A stretch of 64,000 nt of DNA. It comes from Brevibacterium aurantiacum. GTDB taxonomy: Bacteria; Actinomycetota; Actinomycetes; Actinomycetales; Brevibacteriaceae. The translations under genes and the position numbers were made by a program. The notes under the pieces were generated by a model. That model saw only the letters and a list, made by a program, of their open reading frames with translations. It had not been told where the DNA came from and did not search any database. Positions 50,023 through 58,526 of the stretch are shown in pieces (within the stretch, counting starts at the first letter, position 1; each line of letters begins with the position of its first letter). Where the stretch lies: the NCBI RefSeq assembly GCF_007558825.1, contig NZ_VLTK01000001.1, positions 62,001 through 126,000 on the forward strand, read 5' to 3'.

Positions 50023-50086
50023 ATCCCGCCCCTCATCTTCGTGTCAGTGTGGACCCCGCCGATCGACACGGGCCCGGGAAACGCAA

Positions 50087-50114
50087 AAGGCGTCGTGCCG
50101 CAGCACAACGCCTT
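50087..50114 (-). terminator. Hairpin with T-run upstream of HNH gene
   Basis: On the minus strand AAGGCGT pairs with ACGCCTT (50087-50093 with 50108-50114) plus an inner GTGC/GCAC stem, and is followed by TTTTGCG. It has the form of an intrinsic terminator for a short minus-strand transcript starting to its right. Confidence 0.5.
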
Positions 50115-50367
50115 GAAAGAAGGGGCAGACACAGATATGTACTCCGCGCCAGAAACTGGAGCGGCTATTCGCACTATCCGACTGTGGCCCATCTGATTTC
50201 CCATCACTTACGCCAACTCAATCCTAATAAGACTAACTCCGACCATCTCCTGTGACCGAATTCATATCGCTCGCGTCACGGATTCTTTCATTGGCGTTCA
50301 CCTTGCGGCGTGGCCGGCAGCTCAAGCACATGGTTGGCATGGCACGGATCTCTGGCAATCAGGTATG

Positions 50368-50419
50368 CAGAAACTCCCCGTCTGACTCGAGGACCATCGA
50401 GTCAGACGGGGAGTTTCTG
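50368..50419 (-). terminator. Strong terminator of NlpC/P60 gene
   Basis: A 23-bp perfect stem begins CAGAAACTCCCCGTCTGACT (50368-50390) and pairs with 50397-50419 around the loop GGACCA. It begins 12 bp after the NlpC/P60 stop codon on the minus strand. It is one of the strongest hairpins in the window. Confidence 0.88.
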
Positions 50420-50430
50420 TGTGAACTGGA

Positions 50431-51246
50431 TCAGAGAACGCGGATGAAGGTGACGTCACCCATCCAGCTGTAGCTGCGCTTCGAGGTGCCTGACCCTGGT
50501 GAGCCGGCATCATACATCTGTCCGTCACCGGCGTAGATGCCGATGTGACCTGGGTGCCAGATGAGGTCACCGGGCTTGGCCTCCGACTGGGAGACGACCT
50601 GGCCGGCGGCCTTCTGTGCACCGGAGCTGCGAGGCAGGTTGACGCCGACCTTGCTGTAGACCCAGGAGGTGTAACCGGAGCAGTCCCAGCCGCTCTGCGA
50701 GGTTCCACCGTAAACATATGGAGTGCCGACGCCCTTGCTTGCCCAGCCGATGACCTGCTCGGCTTTGGAGCCGTCGATCGAACCGGCATCGGAGCCGGAA
50801 TCTTTGCTCTCGCCTTTGTCACCGGAATCTGAGGTGCCGGCGTTTGCAGAATCGGAGTCGCCTGAGGTGTCTTCGGCGGTCTCAACGGGTTCTTGCTTCG
50901 GCTCAGGCTTCGGAGCAGCCTTGGCGGTGACGGTCTGGACGTCGGCGCTGAAGGAGGAGTCCTGCTTCTTGTCCTTGGAATCGTCGTCAGCGTTGACGGT
51001 AGCAGTCTGGTTCTTGAACTCGACCTGCGTCTGAGCTTCTGACTCGGCGGAGACTGCGACGTTGTCGTCGGCTCCCTGTCCTGCTGCCGGAAGGACTGCT
51101 GCGGTGAGCAGACCACCGCTGGCAGCGACAACGGCTGCACGGCGTCCGAAGACGGCGGAGTTGGCGTTCAGGATTTCTGTCAGTTCGGTCAATGGAGTCT
51201 TGACCTTGGCTTCAGCGGCGCGGCGGCCATGCTGCTTAATTGCCAC
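50431..51246 (-). CDS. Secreted NlpC/P60 peptidoglycan endopeptidase
   Basis: A 271-aa cell-wall hydrolase. The N-terminus has a basic start then AAVVAASGGLLTAAVLPAAGQGA as export signal, then a disordered Ser/Asp/Glu/Lys linker (residues about 60-160). The catalytic domain has GTPYVYGGTSQSGWDCSGYTSWVY with nucleophile Cys189 and KPGDLIWHPGHIGIYAGDG with His234. It cleaves peptide cross-links or stems in the wall during division. Upstream, four GTnAC boxes at about 10-11 bp spacing resemble MtrA sites, which control this class of hydrolase in other actinobacteria. Confidence 0.92.
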   Translation of the reverse strand: MAIKQHGRRAAEAKVKTPLTELTEILNANSAVFGRRAAVVAASGGLLTAAVLPAAGQGADDNVAVSAESEAQTQVEFKNQTATVNADDDSKDKKQDSSFSADVQTVTAKAAPKPEPKQEPVETAEDTSGDSDSANAGTSDSGDKGESKDSGSDAGSIDGSKAEQVIGWASKGVGTPYVYGGTSQSGWDCSGYTSWVYSKVGVNLPRSSGAQKAAGQVVSQSEAKPGDLIWHPGHIGIYAGDGQMYDAGSPGSGTSKRSYSWMGDVTFIRVL

Positions 51247-51372
51247 GTTTCCCTCTCGTCACCTATTGGAAATAATCCCAACCGCCACTCTCGGTCCTTA
51301 GAAATTTCGCATCGAGCGTGGCGCGCGGCTCTCGAGGCGAAGTCGTCACTTTCGTGAACAACCTCCACAACT

Positions 51373-51410
51373 GTAACCAATCAGTGACCGATTGTCACGT
51401 TTCTGTCACG
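51373..51410. promoter_or_regulatory. Array of four MtrA-like boxes upstream of NlpC/P60 gene
   Basis: GTAACC (51373), GTGACC (51384), GTCACG (51394) and GTCACG (51405) on the plus strand are spaced 11, 10 and 11 bp apart. Further weak copies are GTAAAC (51472) and GTAACA (51482). The known MtrA motif is two GTnAC-like half sites about 11 bp apart. The rest of the 467-bp region 51247-51713 holds no gene. Confidence 0.6.
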
Positions 51411-51504
51411 AACCTCGCCCGCCACCACGGAGGTTTTCCATAAACGTCCAGGTCAGAGGCCGAGAATTGAGGTAAACATTCGTAACATTGGCGCGTTATA
51501 CGAC

Positions 51505-51540
51505 ACGGCCCAGGGGGTGTTCTGACACCCCCTGGGCCGT
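51505..51540. terminator. 16-bp perfect-stem hairpin between dtxR and NlpC/P60 genes
   Basis: ACGGCCCAGGGGGTGT (51505-51520) pairs with ACACCCCCTGGGCCGT (51525-51540) around TCTG. It lies 174 bp past the dtxR stop. A TTTT lies only on the plus-strand side, so its direction is uncertain. Confidence 0.65.
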
Positions 51541-51713
51541 ACTCAACGTCCTTTTGTAACGAATCGATCCTGATCGAGACCATCGGCCGTGACCGGGTTG
51601 TCCCAGCGCCGGTTCTGCCAACGAGGCTTGCTTCTCGACGACGCTTCGTTACCTTGCAGGGCCAACCACTCGACCGAGTTCACTTCTTGCCGAGGAATGC
51701 CTCTGGAAAGAAC

Positions 51714-52400
51714 TTACTTCTTGTAGGCGAATACGTGTGAAGCAGTGTCCAGCGGCAGGTCGAGCACATCCTGTGCACCCGGAACCTGGACCGTGATGTA
51801 CTCGCCGTTGCGCGAGATCTCCACATCGCTGTCCGGCAGGACACCTGCGACCTGGAACTGCTGCAGCAGGTGGATGTCGACCTGCAGAGGTTCGGCCAAC
51901 CAAGCGATCCGAAGTTCCTTCGCCCCGTCGCGAGCGACAGCCGTCGCCAGATCGACGACCTCGGTGCCTGGCGTCTGCTTTCCACCGATCACGTCAAGGC
52001 CAGGGATCGGGTTGCCGTACGGGCCCGAAGCGATCTCGGGGAGGAGTGTGACGAGTTTGCGTTCGACCTGCTCGCTCATCACATGCTCCCACCGGCATGC
52101 TTCGTCGTGGACGAGCTCCCATTCGAGTCCGACGACGTCGGCAAGGAGCCGCTCGGCCAATCGGTGCTTGCGCATCACCTCGGTGGCGATCCGACGCCCC
52201 TCGGCAGTCAGCTCCAGATGACGGTCGTTGCTCACATGCAGCAGTCCGTCACGCTCCATCCGCGCCACGGTCTGTGAAACGGTGGGACCGGAGTGATCCA
52301 AACGTTCAGCAATCCGAGCGCGCAGCGGCACGATCGACTGCTCCTCAAGCTCGATGATCGACTTGAGGTACATCTCAGTTGTATCAATGAGGTCGTTCAC
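51714..52400 (-). CDS. dtxR: Iron-dependent repressor DtxR/IdeR
   Basis: A 228-aa protein nearly superimposable on DtxR. It starts MNDLIDTTEMYLKSIIELEE; the HTH is PLRARIAERLDHSGPTVSQTVARMERDGL. Primary metal ligands Met10, Cys102, Glu105 and His106 and ancillary ligands His79, Glu83 and His98 are all at their canonical positions. A C-terminal SH3-like domain is present. With Fe(II) it represses iron uptake and haem genes. No 19-bp iron box was recognised at its own promoter. Confidence 0.95.
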   Translation of the reverse strand: MNDLIDTTEMYLKSIIELEEQSIVPLRARIAERLDHSGPTVSQTVARMERDGLLHVSNDRHLELTAEGRRIATEVMRKHRLAERLLADVVGLEWELVHDEACRWEHVMSEQVERKLVTLLPEIASGPYGNPIPGLDVIGGKQTPGTEVVDLATAVARDGAKELRIAWLAEPLQVDIHLLQQFQVAGVLPDSDVEISRNGEYITVQVPGAQDVLDLPLDTASHVFAYKK

Positions 52401-52653
52401 TTCAGACCAGCCACTCCACTCTTCGTCTTCAGGCCCATTCGACCATTTCAGGCGTTCTCTGCGTCAATCCTATCCCGCGTGCGTCCAATCACGTATGTTC
52501 AACCGACGTTGACGTCTACCGCTGAATGCGCAATGTCGGAATCCTCCGGTCGATCCTTCGACCTCGGCACCTGGACCACGATCCCGCCTGCCCGCTCAAC
52601 GCGTGAAGTGAGACGATTATTTCGCTGCGTTCTCGACTCAGCCGAAGCTGACT

Positions 52654-53325
52654 TCAGGGGTAGAGACGGACAGGATTCCACGCGGCCGCCTGTGAGAGAT
52701 CCGCAGGTTCGTGACTGCCATCTGCACGGCGGAACACCCACCGATCGTGGAACCGATTCCTCTGCCCCTGCCAGAACTCGATCTCGAAGACGCGGACTCT
52801 GAATCCTCCCCAGTGATCGGGTCGGGGCACCTCCTTGTCCGCATACTCTGCGAAGGCGGCATCGTATTCTGTCTGCATCTGCTCCCGTCCGCTGACGGGC
52901 TGAGACTGCTTCGACACACTGGCCGCAATCTGAGATCCATGGGGGCGCACGGCGAAGTACGCGTCCGAGTCCTCGGGTGCGACCTCCTCGGCGAGGCCCC
53001 TGATCCTGACCTGCCGTTCCATATCCTGCCAGGGGAAGTTCACGGCCACTCGTGGATCGGCGCGCAGCTGAGACCCCTTGGCGGAGTCGTAGTCGGTGAA
53101 GAACATGAACCCCGTCTCATCGATGCCCTTGAGCAGAACGATCCGTGAGGACGGTCCCCATTCATCGAGGGTTGAGACCGTCATCGCATTCGGTTCGCGG
53201 ACGTGTTCCGCGGCTTCGTCGTACCACTGTCGAAACAGCGCGAGCGGCGAGACCTCGGGATGGTCGAAGGTCGGTGACTCGTAGGACTTCCGGGTCTGCG
53301 GCAATCGGTCGACTGGCTCACTCAT
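52654..53325 (-). CDS. pdxH: Pyridoxamine/pyridoxine 5'-phosphate oxidase
   Basis: A 223-aa FMN enzyme. The FMN-binding core is AMTVSTLDEWGPSSRIVLLKGIDETGFMFFTDYDSAKGSQL, followed by VAVNFPWQDMERQVRIRG and the C-terminal PNP-oxidase dimerisation motif FWQGQRNRFHDRWVFRR...W.P.RLYP. It makes pyridoxal 5'-phosphate, the cofactor needed by the adjacent SerC. The two genes are divergent, as often in actinobacteria. Confidence 0.93.
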   Translation of the reverse strand: MSEPVDRLPQTRKSYESPTFDHPEVSPLALFRQWYDEAAEHVREPNAMTVSTLDEWGPSSRIVLLKGIDETGFMFFTDYDSAKGSQLRADPRVAVNFPWQDMERQVRIRGLAEEVAPEDSDAYFAVRPHGSQIAASVSKQSQPVSGREQMQTEYDAAFAEYADKEVPRPDHWGGFRVRVFEIEFWQGQRNRFHDRWVFRRADGSHEPADLSQAAAWNPVRLYP

Positions 53326-53502
53326 GCCTTCACTCTACGACGCTCCGGTGACACGAGTCATCGGCTGCCTGCACACCTCGCCGCATGAGCGCATAACTCA
53401 TCGCTGAAGCCGCCCCTGGACAGGACTCAGTCCCGCCCTCACATGTCTCCCATGACGATGCCGGTCGTCGCCCACTCGTGGGTGCGTCGTAGAATGTCGA
53501 GC

Positions 53503-54660
53503 GTGACTGCCACGAATATAACGATCCCAGACGAACTCCTGCCCGCCGACGGACGATTCGGAGCCGGTCCGGCTCGCATCCGCAAAGCCCAGATCGAGGC
53601 GCTGAACTCCGCCGCCGCCGATGTGCTGGGCACCAGCCACCGCCAAGCACCCGTGAAAAAGCTGGTCGGTCGCATCCGCGCCGGCCTAGCCGAACTCTTC
53701 AACCTGCCCTCAGGCTACGAGGTTGTCCTTGGCAACGGCGGTTCCACCGCCTTCTGGGACGTCGCCGCCTTCGGACTCGTGCGCGAGCGGGCCGCACACG
53801 CGACCTTCGGCGAGTTCGGTCAGAAGTTCGCCAAGGCCACCGATGAGGCCCCACACCTGCAGGACTCGCTGATCCTCAAGGCCGAGCCCGGCACCTCAGC
53901 CATCCCCTCCCCCGGTTCCTTCGCCAAGACGGCCGGGACCTCCGATGCCACGGCCGACGTCTATGCCTGGCCGCACAATGAAACCTCGACCGGTGTCGCC
54001 ACCACGATCACCCGCCCCGAGGACATCGACGAAGACGCGCTCGTCGTCATCGACGCCACGTCCGGTGCCGGTGGTCTGCCTGTCGACATCACCGCGACCG
54101 ATGTCTACTACTTCGCACCGCAGAAGAACATGGGCTCCGACGGCGGCCTGTGGGTGGCGATCATGTCTCCGAAGGCCATCGCGCGTGCCCAGGAGATCAA
54201 GGATTCCGGACGCTGGATCCCCGCGTCGCTGGATCTCGTGACCGCGATCGAGAACTCCCGCAAGGACCAGACCTACAACACCCCTGCCGTGACGACGCTG
54301 GTGCTCCTGGCCGAGCAGATCGAGTGGATCAACGGCAACGGCGGCCTCGAGTGGGCCACCGCCCGCACCCGTGAGACCTCCGGTTTCGTCTACGACTGGG
54401 CCGATGCCGCCGAGGTGGCTCATCCCTTTGTCGAGAACCCTGAGGATCGCTCAGCGGTCGTGACCACCATCGACTTCGACGATTCGGTCGATGCGGCCCT
54501 CGTCGCCTCGGTGCTGCGCAACAACGGCATCGTCGACGTCGAGCCCTATCGCAAGCTGGGCCGCAACCAGCTGCGCATCGCAACGTTCGTCTCTGTCGAT
54601 CCCGAGGACGTCAAAGCCCTGCTGGCAAGCATCGACTTCGTCATCGACGCCCTGGCCTGA
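53503..54660 (+). CDS. serC: Phosphoserine aminotransferase
   Basis: A 385-aa PLP-dependent aminotransferase of the actinobacterial SerC type. DGRFGAGPARIRKAQIEAL opens the protein, then GNGGSTAFWDVAAFGLV, DATSGAGGLPVDI and DVYYFAPQKNMGSDGGLWVAI with the Schiff-base Lys. It converts 3-phosphohydroxypyruvate to phosphoserine in serine synthesis. GTG 53503 follows TAGAAT (53490-53495) by 7 nt, fitting a leaderless start; the in-frame ATG at 53494 overlaps that -10 box and is unlikely. Confidence 0.93.
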   Translation: MTATNITIPDELLPADGRFGAGPARIRKAQIEALNSAAADVLGTSHRQAPVKKLVGRIRAGLAELFNLPSGYEVVLGNGGSTAFWDVAAFGLVRERAAHATFGEFGQKFAKATDEAPHLQDSLILKAEPGTSAIPSPGSFAKTAGTSDATADVYAWPHNETSTGVATTITRPEDIDEDALVVIDATSGAGGLPVDITATDVYYFAPQKNMGSDGGLWVAIMSPKAIARAQEIKDSGRWIPASLDLVTAIENSRKDQTYNTPAVTTLVLLAEQIEWINGNGGLEWATARTRETSGFVYDWADAAEVAHPFVENPEDRSAVVTTIDFDDSVDAALVASVLRNNGIVDVEPYRKLGRNQLRIATFVSVDPEDVKALLASIDFVIDALA

Positions 54661-54796
54661 AGCCTCGTTCAGGCCGGGCACCCTGCACCGGCAGCTCCTC
54701 AACATCCCTGTGCAATGAGATGTTTTGGAGCTGCGGGTGTGGGGTGCCGAACTGTCTGTAGGCCAAGTTGCCGGCGACTCCCGACGGTACGGGCGG

Positions 54797-54816
54797 CCCC
54801 AGCCCCCCAGCCCCCC
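54797..54816 (-). other. G-rich tract (possible G-quadruplex) past DUF456 gene
   Basis: On the minus strand two runs of six G and one of four G are separated by CT. They lie immediately downstream of the DUF456 stop codon and could form a quadruplex in DNA or in the mRNA 3' end. Confidence 0.4.
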
Positions 54817-54821
54817 AGCCT

Positions 54822-55319
54822 TCAGCCGAGGAAGTGGATGAGGGTTCCGATGCCGAAGGTGATGGCCGCCAGCAGGGCGAGAAGGAACTCGAGAGCGGTG
54901 CCGATGCCGATCGCTTTGAGTGATTCCCAGCTGGAGTCCCAGGCTTCCTTGGCGTCGTGAAGGCGCATGTGTTCGGCGAGGTAGAGACCGGCGATGAAGC
55001 CGATCGGCAGGCCGACGACGGGAATCACGAAGAACCCGATGATTCCCAGGAGACCGGCCACAAGCACAGATCTGTTGGGAACCTTCATCGCCTTGAGCTT
55101 TCTGCCCGTGAGCACCAGGGAGGCGCTCATCCCGCCGGCGACGAAGACGGCGACGATGGCGAAGATGATCCAGGCCATCGGCCCGCCGATGACGATCGCC
55201 CAGACCAGCACGGCAATCGCGATGAGGATGGATCCCGGCAGAACGGGCAGGATGATGCCGAGGCAGCCGACGAGGATCGCCAGTCCGACCAGCACCGAGG
55301 TGAGAATGTCCGCGTTCAC
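54822..55319 (-). CDS. DUF456-family membrane protein
   Basis: A 165-aa integral membrane protein. LVGLAILVGCLGIILPVLPGSILIAIAVLVWAIV is the signature of DUF456, followed by further helices (WIIFAIVAVFVAGGMSASLVL, LLGIIGFFVIPVVGLPIGFIAGLYLAEH) and a final hairpin. Function unknown. GTG 55319 gives the usual DUF456 N-terminus; residues encoded further upstream are not family-like and pass through a C/A-rich repeat. It ends the likely csp-DUF3027-MFS-DUF456 unit. Confidence 0.78.
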   Translation of the reverse strand: MNADILTSVLVGLAILVGCLGIILPVLPGSILIAIAVLVWAIVIGGPMAWIIFAIVAVFVAGGMSASLVLTGRKLKAMKVPNRSVLVAGLLGIIGFFVIPVVGLPIGFIAGLYLAEHMRLHDAKEAWDSSWESLKAIGIGTALEFLLALLAAITFGIGTLIHFLG

Positions 55320-55481
55320 TGTCTGTCCGATCTGTTGCTCATGGGGCTCCCAATAATAAGGGACCAGGCTCTGCGCCGCGCTCAGGATGGCAGACGACTG
55401 CCGACCCAGTTCCCAGTCCCACACCCAGCCATAAGTTCCAAACCCAACCCCAAGCCCAACTCCTAGCCCTCAGCTGGGTAA

Positions 55482-56741
55482 TCAGGGCCGGCCGAGATAG
55501 CTCACGTGGAGACGGATGCGAGATTTGGGGTCATAGCTCAGGCGCAGATTCTTCGACACGATCATCCACACCAGGCCGACGCTGAAGGCGATGATGCCCG
55601 AGGCGGCTCCGACGCCCATCGCCATCCGCGGTCCGTACGCATCGGCGACCCAGCCGGCCAGCGGGGCACCGATGGGAGTCCCGCCCATGACGACGGCAGC
55701 GTAGATCGCCATGACCCGACCGCGATAGTGCGCGGGAGTCGTCGTCTGAACATAGGCATTGGCGGAGGTCATCATCGTCAGCGACGCGAAACCGACGAGC
55801 ATCAGCGAAGCCGCGAAGACGTAGTAGTTGGGTATCAGAGATGCTGTTCCCACGGCGAGGCCGAAGCCGCCTGCCGCGCCGAAGATGAAACGCAGTCGCG
55901 GCTTCTCCCGCTTCGCCGAGGCGAGTGCTCCGGTCACGGATCCGATCGCCATGACGGAGTTGAGCAGGCCGAAGCCGCTGGCGTCCTTGCCGAACTCGAT
56001 CCTGGCCATGGTGGCGGTGTAGATGTTGAAGTTGAATCCGAAGGTCGCGACGATGAAGAGCACGACCAGCACGATCGTCACATCGGGGCGCCTTCGCAGG
56101 TATTTGAATCCGCCCAGAATCCCGCCCTTGCCCCTGCGCCCCGAGGGGTGCAGCCGGGTCTGATCCAAACGGATGAGCACCGTCAGGGTCGCGGCGAATC
56201 CGAGCCCGCTGATGAGGAAGACCGGCCCGGCGCCGATGAGCGCCGTCAGCACGCCGGCGACGGCGGGGCCGATCATGCGGGCACCGTTGAACGATGCGGA
56301 GTTGAGGCTGACTGCATTGGGAAGCAGCTTCTCACCGACGAGCTCAGAGACGAAGGCCTGTCGGGAAGGGTTGTCGAGAGTGGCCAGAATGCCCAGGGCC
56401 AGAGCCGTCAGGTATACGTGCCAGAGGACGATGACGTCGGTGATGACGAGCACGAACAGGAGCAGTCCTACGGCTCCCAGCAGCGTCTGGGTGACCATGA
56501 GCAGCTTGCGCTTGGAGAACTTGTCGGCGATCGCTCCTGCGAAGGGGAACATGATGAGCTGTGGGCCCATCTGCAGCGCCATGGTGATGCCCAGTGCCGA
56601 AGCATTGTTGTTCGTCAGGTAGGTGAGGACGATCCAGTCCTGGGCCGTCCTCTGCATCCACGTTCCGGTGTTCGAGATCAGGGCACCGGCGAACCAATGT
56701 CGGTAGTTCGGTTCAACCAGTGACCGGAACGTGTGCGCCAT
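55482..56741 (-). CDS. MFS exporter (MFS_3, EntS-like)
   Basis: A 419-aa, twelve-helix exporter-type permease. FRSLVEPNYRHWFAGALISNTGTWMQRTAQDWIVLTYL, FAGAIADKFSKRKLLMVTQ and TLDNPSRQAFVSELVG are signatures of the MFS_3/enterobactin-exporter group. The partner drug or siderophore is unknown. It starts 9 bp downstream of the DUF3027 stop codon, so it is co-transcribed with csp and DUF3027. Confidence 0.88.
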   Translation of the reverse strand: MAHTFRSLVEPNYRHWFAGALISNTGTWMQRTAQDWIVLTYLTNNNASALGITMALQMGPQLIMFPFAGAIADKFSKRKLLMVTQTLLGAVGLLLFVLVITDVIVLWHVYLTALALGILATLDNPSRQAFVSELVGEKLLPNAVSLNSASFNGARMIGPAVAGVLTALIGAGPVFLISGLGFAATLTVLIRLDQTRLHPSGRRGKGGILGGFKYLRRRPDVTIVLVVLFIVATFGFNFNIYTATMARIEFGKDASGFGLLNSVMAIGSVTGALASAKREKPRLRFIFGAAGGFGLAVGTASLIPNYYVFAASLMLVGFASLTMMTSANAYVQTTTPAHYRGRVMAIYAAVVMGGTPIGAPLAGWVADAYGPRMAMGVGAASGIIAFSVGLVWMIVSKNLRLSYDPKSRIRLHVSYLGRP

Positions 56742-56750
56742 CTCGGTGTG

Positions 56751-57659
56751 TCAGCCCTCCTGGAACTCGAGTTCGCCGGCGGAGTAGTCGTCAACGACGG
56801 CTTCGGCAGGATCGCTGCTCTGCCGGCTGACATCGGTCTCCGAATGGGCTCCGCAGCCGAAGTCGAGTGCGACGACCTTGCCGTCAGCCGGGGACCAGCC
56901 GTTCGCGCAGACTCCGAACTTCTGTCTCAGCGATCCGGCCAGCGGCATAAGGTATCCGCAGCTGGAGCAGTGAGCCGAGGCCTTCGCCGCGAAATCCGAT
57001 TCAGCGCCGGTCTCCGATTCGGCCCACCTGGTAGCGGCCGATGAGATGCCTTCGGGCGAGAGGACCCGGCGACGGCCGAGCCCGAATTCAAAATTCGGTA
57101 TCTCGTCCAGATTGCCATCCGAGGTCTCTTCGACCTGTTCGAAGCCCTGTTGCAGGTTCGGATCGTCCTCGACCTTCGGCAGAGTGTCGCGAGGAGTCAG
57201 ATCGCCGGGTTCCACACGCTGATCCCAGGGGATCCATTCCGGTGCGACCAGGGAGTCGGGGCCGGGCAGCAGTGCTGTCTCGCAGACCGTGACCTTCTTC
57301 GACCGAGGTGCACGGGCGAGGACCGCGACCCAGCGCCAACCGCGGTAGGTCGGATCAGTGCATGCGAAGTAGTGGGTGACCAGGCGGGTGCCCTCGGCCA
57401 GCGTGCCCAAATGATCACCGATCACGGAACTGCCGGCAACCTCGGCGATGGCAGAACGCGCAGTGTCGATGGCCGCGGCAAGCTGTGCATCGAGGACGAC
57501 CTTCTCGGAGCTCGTCCGCGGCGCCTTAGTCGGCTTCACCGGCGCTGCAGCCTCAGCCCTGACAGGTGCTTCGGCAGCCGACGCCGCCTCGGCGGGCGCA
57601 GGGTCGTTCGTCGGCTCGGCACTCTGGCCGGCCAACCAATCACTGAAGAGTGATGACAT
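56751..57659 (-). CDS. DUF3027-family protein
   Basis: A 302-aa protein of the actinobacterial DUF3027 family. After an Ala/Pro-rich N-terminus, VVLDAQLAAAIDTARSAIAEVAG, VGDHLG-like VIGDHLGTLAEGTRLVTHYFACTDPTYRGWRWVAVLARAPRS and LVAPEWIPWDQRVEPGDLTP are family hallmarks. A C-terminal CSSCGYLMPL zinc-ribbon-like motif follows. Its ATG overlaps the csp stop (TGATG at 57657-57661), so it is translationally coupled to the cold-shock protein. Function unknown. The same pairing occurs in many actinobacteria. Confidence 0.88.
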   Translation of the reverse strand: MSSLFSDWLAGQSAEPTNDPAPAEAASAAEAPVRAEAAAPVKPTKAPRTSSEKVVLDAQLAAAIDTARSAIAEVAGSSVIGDHLGTLAEGTRLVTHYFACTDPTYRGWRWVAVLARAPRSKKVTVCETALLPGPDSLVAPEWIPWDQRVEPGDLTPRDTLPKVEDDPNLQQGFEQVEETSDGNLDEIPNFEFGLGRRRVLSPEGISSAATRWAESETGAESDFAAKASAHCSSCGYLMPLAGSLRQKFGVCANGWSPADGKVVALDFGCGAHSETDVSRQSSDPAEAVVDDYSAGELEFQEG

Positions 57660-58039
57660 CAGGACTCCAAATCGTCGGCAATTGCCCGCAGCAGTGAGGC
57701 TACCTTGTTCCCGTGGGAAGAATCGGGGTAGCGGCCGTGCTGCAGTCCGTTGTTGAGGTCATCGAGTACTTTGATGACATCTTCAACCATAACTGCCATG
57801 TCTTCGGCCGGGCGTCGGCGGACCTTCGCCACCTTCGCCGGGCCGGAGAGCAGCCTGGCCTTGAGGACCTGGGCCCCGCGTCGGGAATCGACGACATCAT
57901 AGTCGAGGCGGGTGCCCTTGGTGACCTCAGCGTCCTCGGGCAGGACTGAGGAGTGGAGGAAGGCCTGTGAGCCGTCCTCGGCGATGACGAAGCCGAAGCC
58001 CTTATCGACGTCGAACCATTTCACGCGTCCGGTTGGCAT
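57659..58039 (-). CDS. Cold-shock-domain protein, long actinobacterial form
   Basis: A 126-aa RNA/DNA chaperone. The CSD occupies residues 1-65: GRVKWFDVDKGFGFVIAEDG with the RNP1 motif KGFGFV, and QAFLHSS as RNP2. A further 60-residue helical C-terminus is typical of the roughly 127-aa actinobacterial branch. ATG 58039 has AGGAAAGGAC upstream. Four 16-bp tandem repeats lie immediately 5' of that ribosome site in the mRNA leader. It is the first gene of a four-gene unit. Confidence 0.92.
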   Translation of the reverse strand: MPTGRVKWFDVDKGFGFVIAEDGSQAFLHSSVLPEDAEVTKGTRLDYDVVDSRRGAQVLKARLLSGPAKVAKVRRRPAEDMAVMVEDVIKVLDDLNNGLQHGRYPDSSHGNKVASLLRAIADDLES

Positions 58040-58051
58040 GATGTCCTTTCC

Positions 58052-58115
58052 TGGTGCTGCTCGTAGTTGGTGTTGCTCGTCGTTGGTGTTGCTCGTAGTT
58101 GGTGTTGCTGGTGGT
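58052..58115 (-). repeat. Four 16-bp tandem repeats in the csp leader
   Basis: TGGTGTTGCTCGTAGT-type units fill 58052-58067, 58068-58083, 58084-58099 and 58100-58115. The third unit is the consensus, the first two differ by one base each and the fourth by two. They directly precede the ribosome site of the cold-shock gene on the minus strand. Confidence 0.9.
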
Positions 58116-58526
58116 TCGTCAAGCTCGTACGTGGTGATGCTCAGTGGTGCATGGCATCGGGATCTGTCCCCATCGCTTCGCCCGGCTGCAGTTCTAGCTG
58201 ACCGCAGTTGCGCCTGACTGCTGTGGCTTCGCCCGACTGCAACGACGCGGCCCCGGACCCTCTTCAGGATCCGATCTCGCTGTGTGCTCGTCCGGTGTGC
58301 TCATATGCCGCCTTATCGCCCGAACGTCGGTCGAAACGGTGTGCTGGCCGAACAATGACCGACCGATCCGCCCGAGGTGACGGCGGTGACTGTGGCCAGC
58401 CTCGGCGCGATGCCGTCATGGTGGGGTTGGCGCCCGGCGCTGACGTCGCGATCGCCCTGCACCTGACTGCGAAGCGATCGCTTCAGCGGAAGTGCGTGTG
58501 CCGGCGACAGCGCCCGCGGGAGAGTT
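58116..58526. other. Intergenic region, 411 bp, no gene seen
   Basis: No frame with a plausible start and composition. CTTCGCCCG-CTGCA motifs recur at about 58175 and 58229. It probably holds the promoter and long 5' leader of the cold-shock gene. Confidence 0.4.

Larger units (their letters stand above)
50023..50430. other. Intergenic region, 408 bp, with two minus-strand hairpins
   Basis: No convincing gene. It holds the terminator of the NlpC/P60 gene (50368-50419) and a second hairpin (50087-50114). The roughly 250 bp between them could be the HNH leader or a small RNA, but I see no recognised RNA family. A 62-codon minus frame overlapping the HNH ATG runs through the hairpin and is not protein-like. 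Confidence 0.4.

Noticed and set aside
50019..50207. A 62-codon minus-strand frame overlapping the HNH start by ATGA
   Set aside because: Although the overlap looks like translational coupling, the frame reads through a terminator-like hairpin and its composition is not protein-like.
51247..51713. A c-di-AMP (ydaO-type) riboswitch upstream of the NlpC/P60 gene
   Set aside because: This riboswitch often precedes such genes in actinobacteria, but I could not find its conserved core here; the GTnAC array explains the region better.
55506..56723. A 405-codon plus-strand open frame
   Set aside because: It is antisense to the MFS exporter and shows the Asp/Glu/His/Arg-rich composition of a shadow frame.
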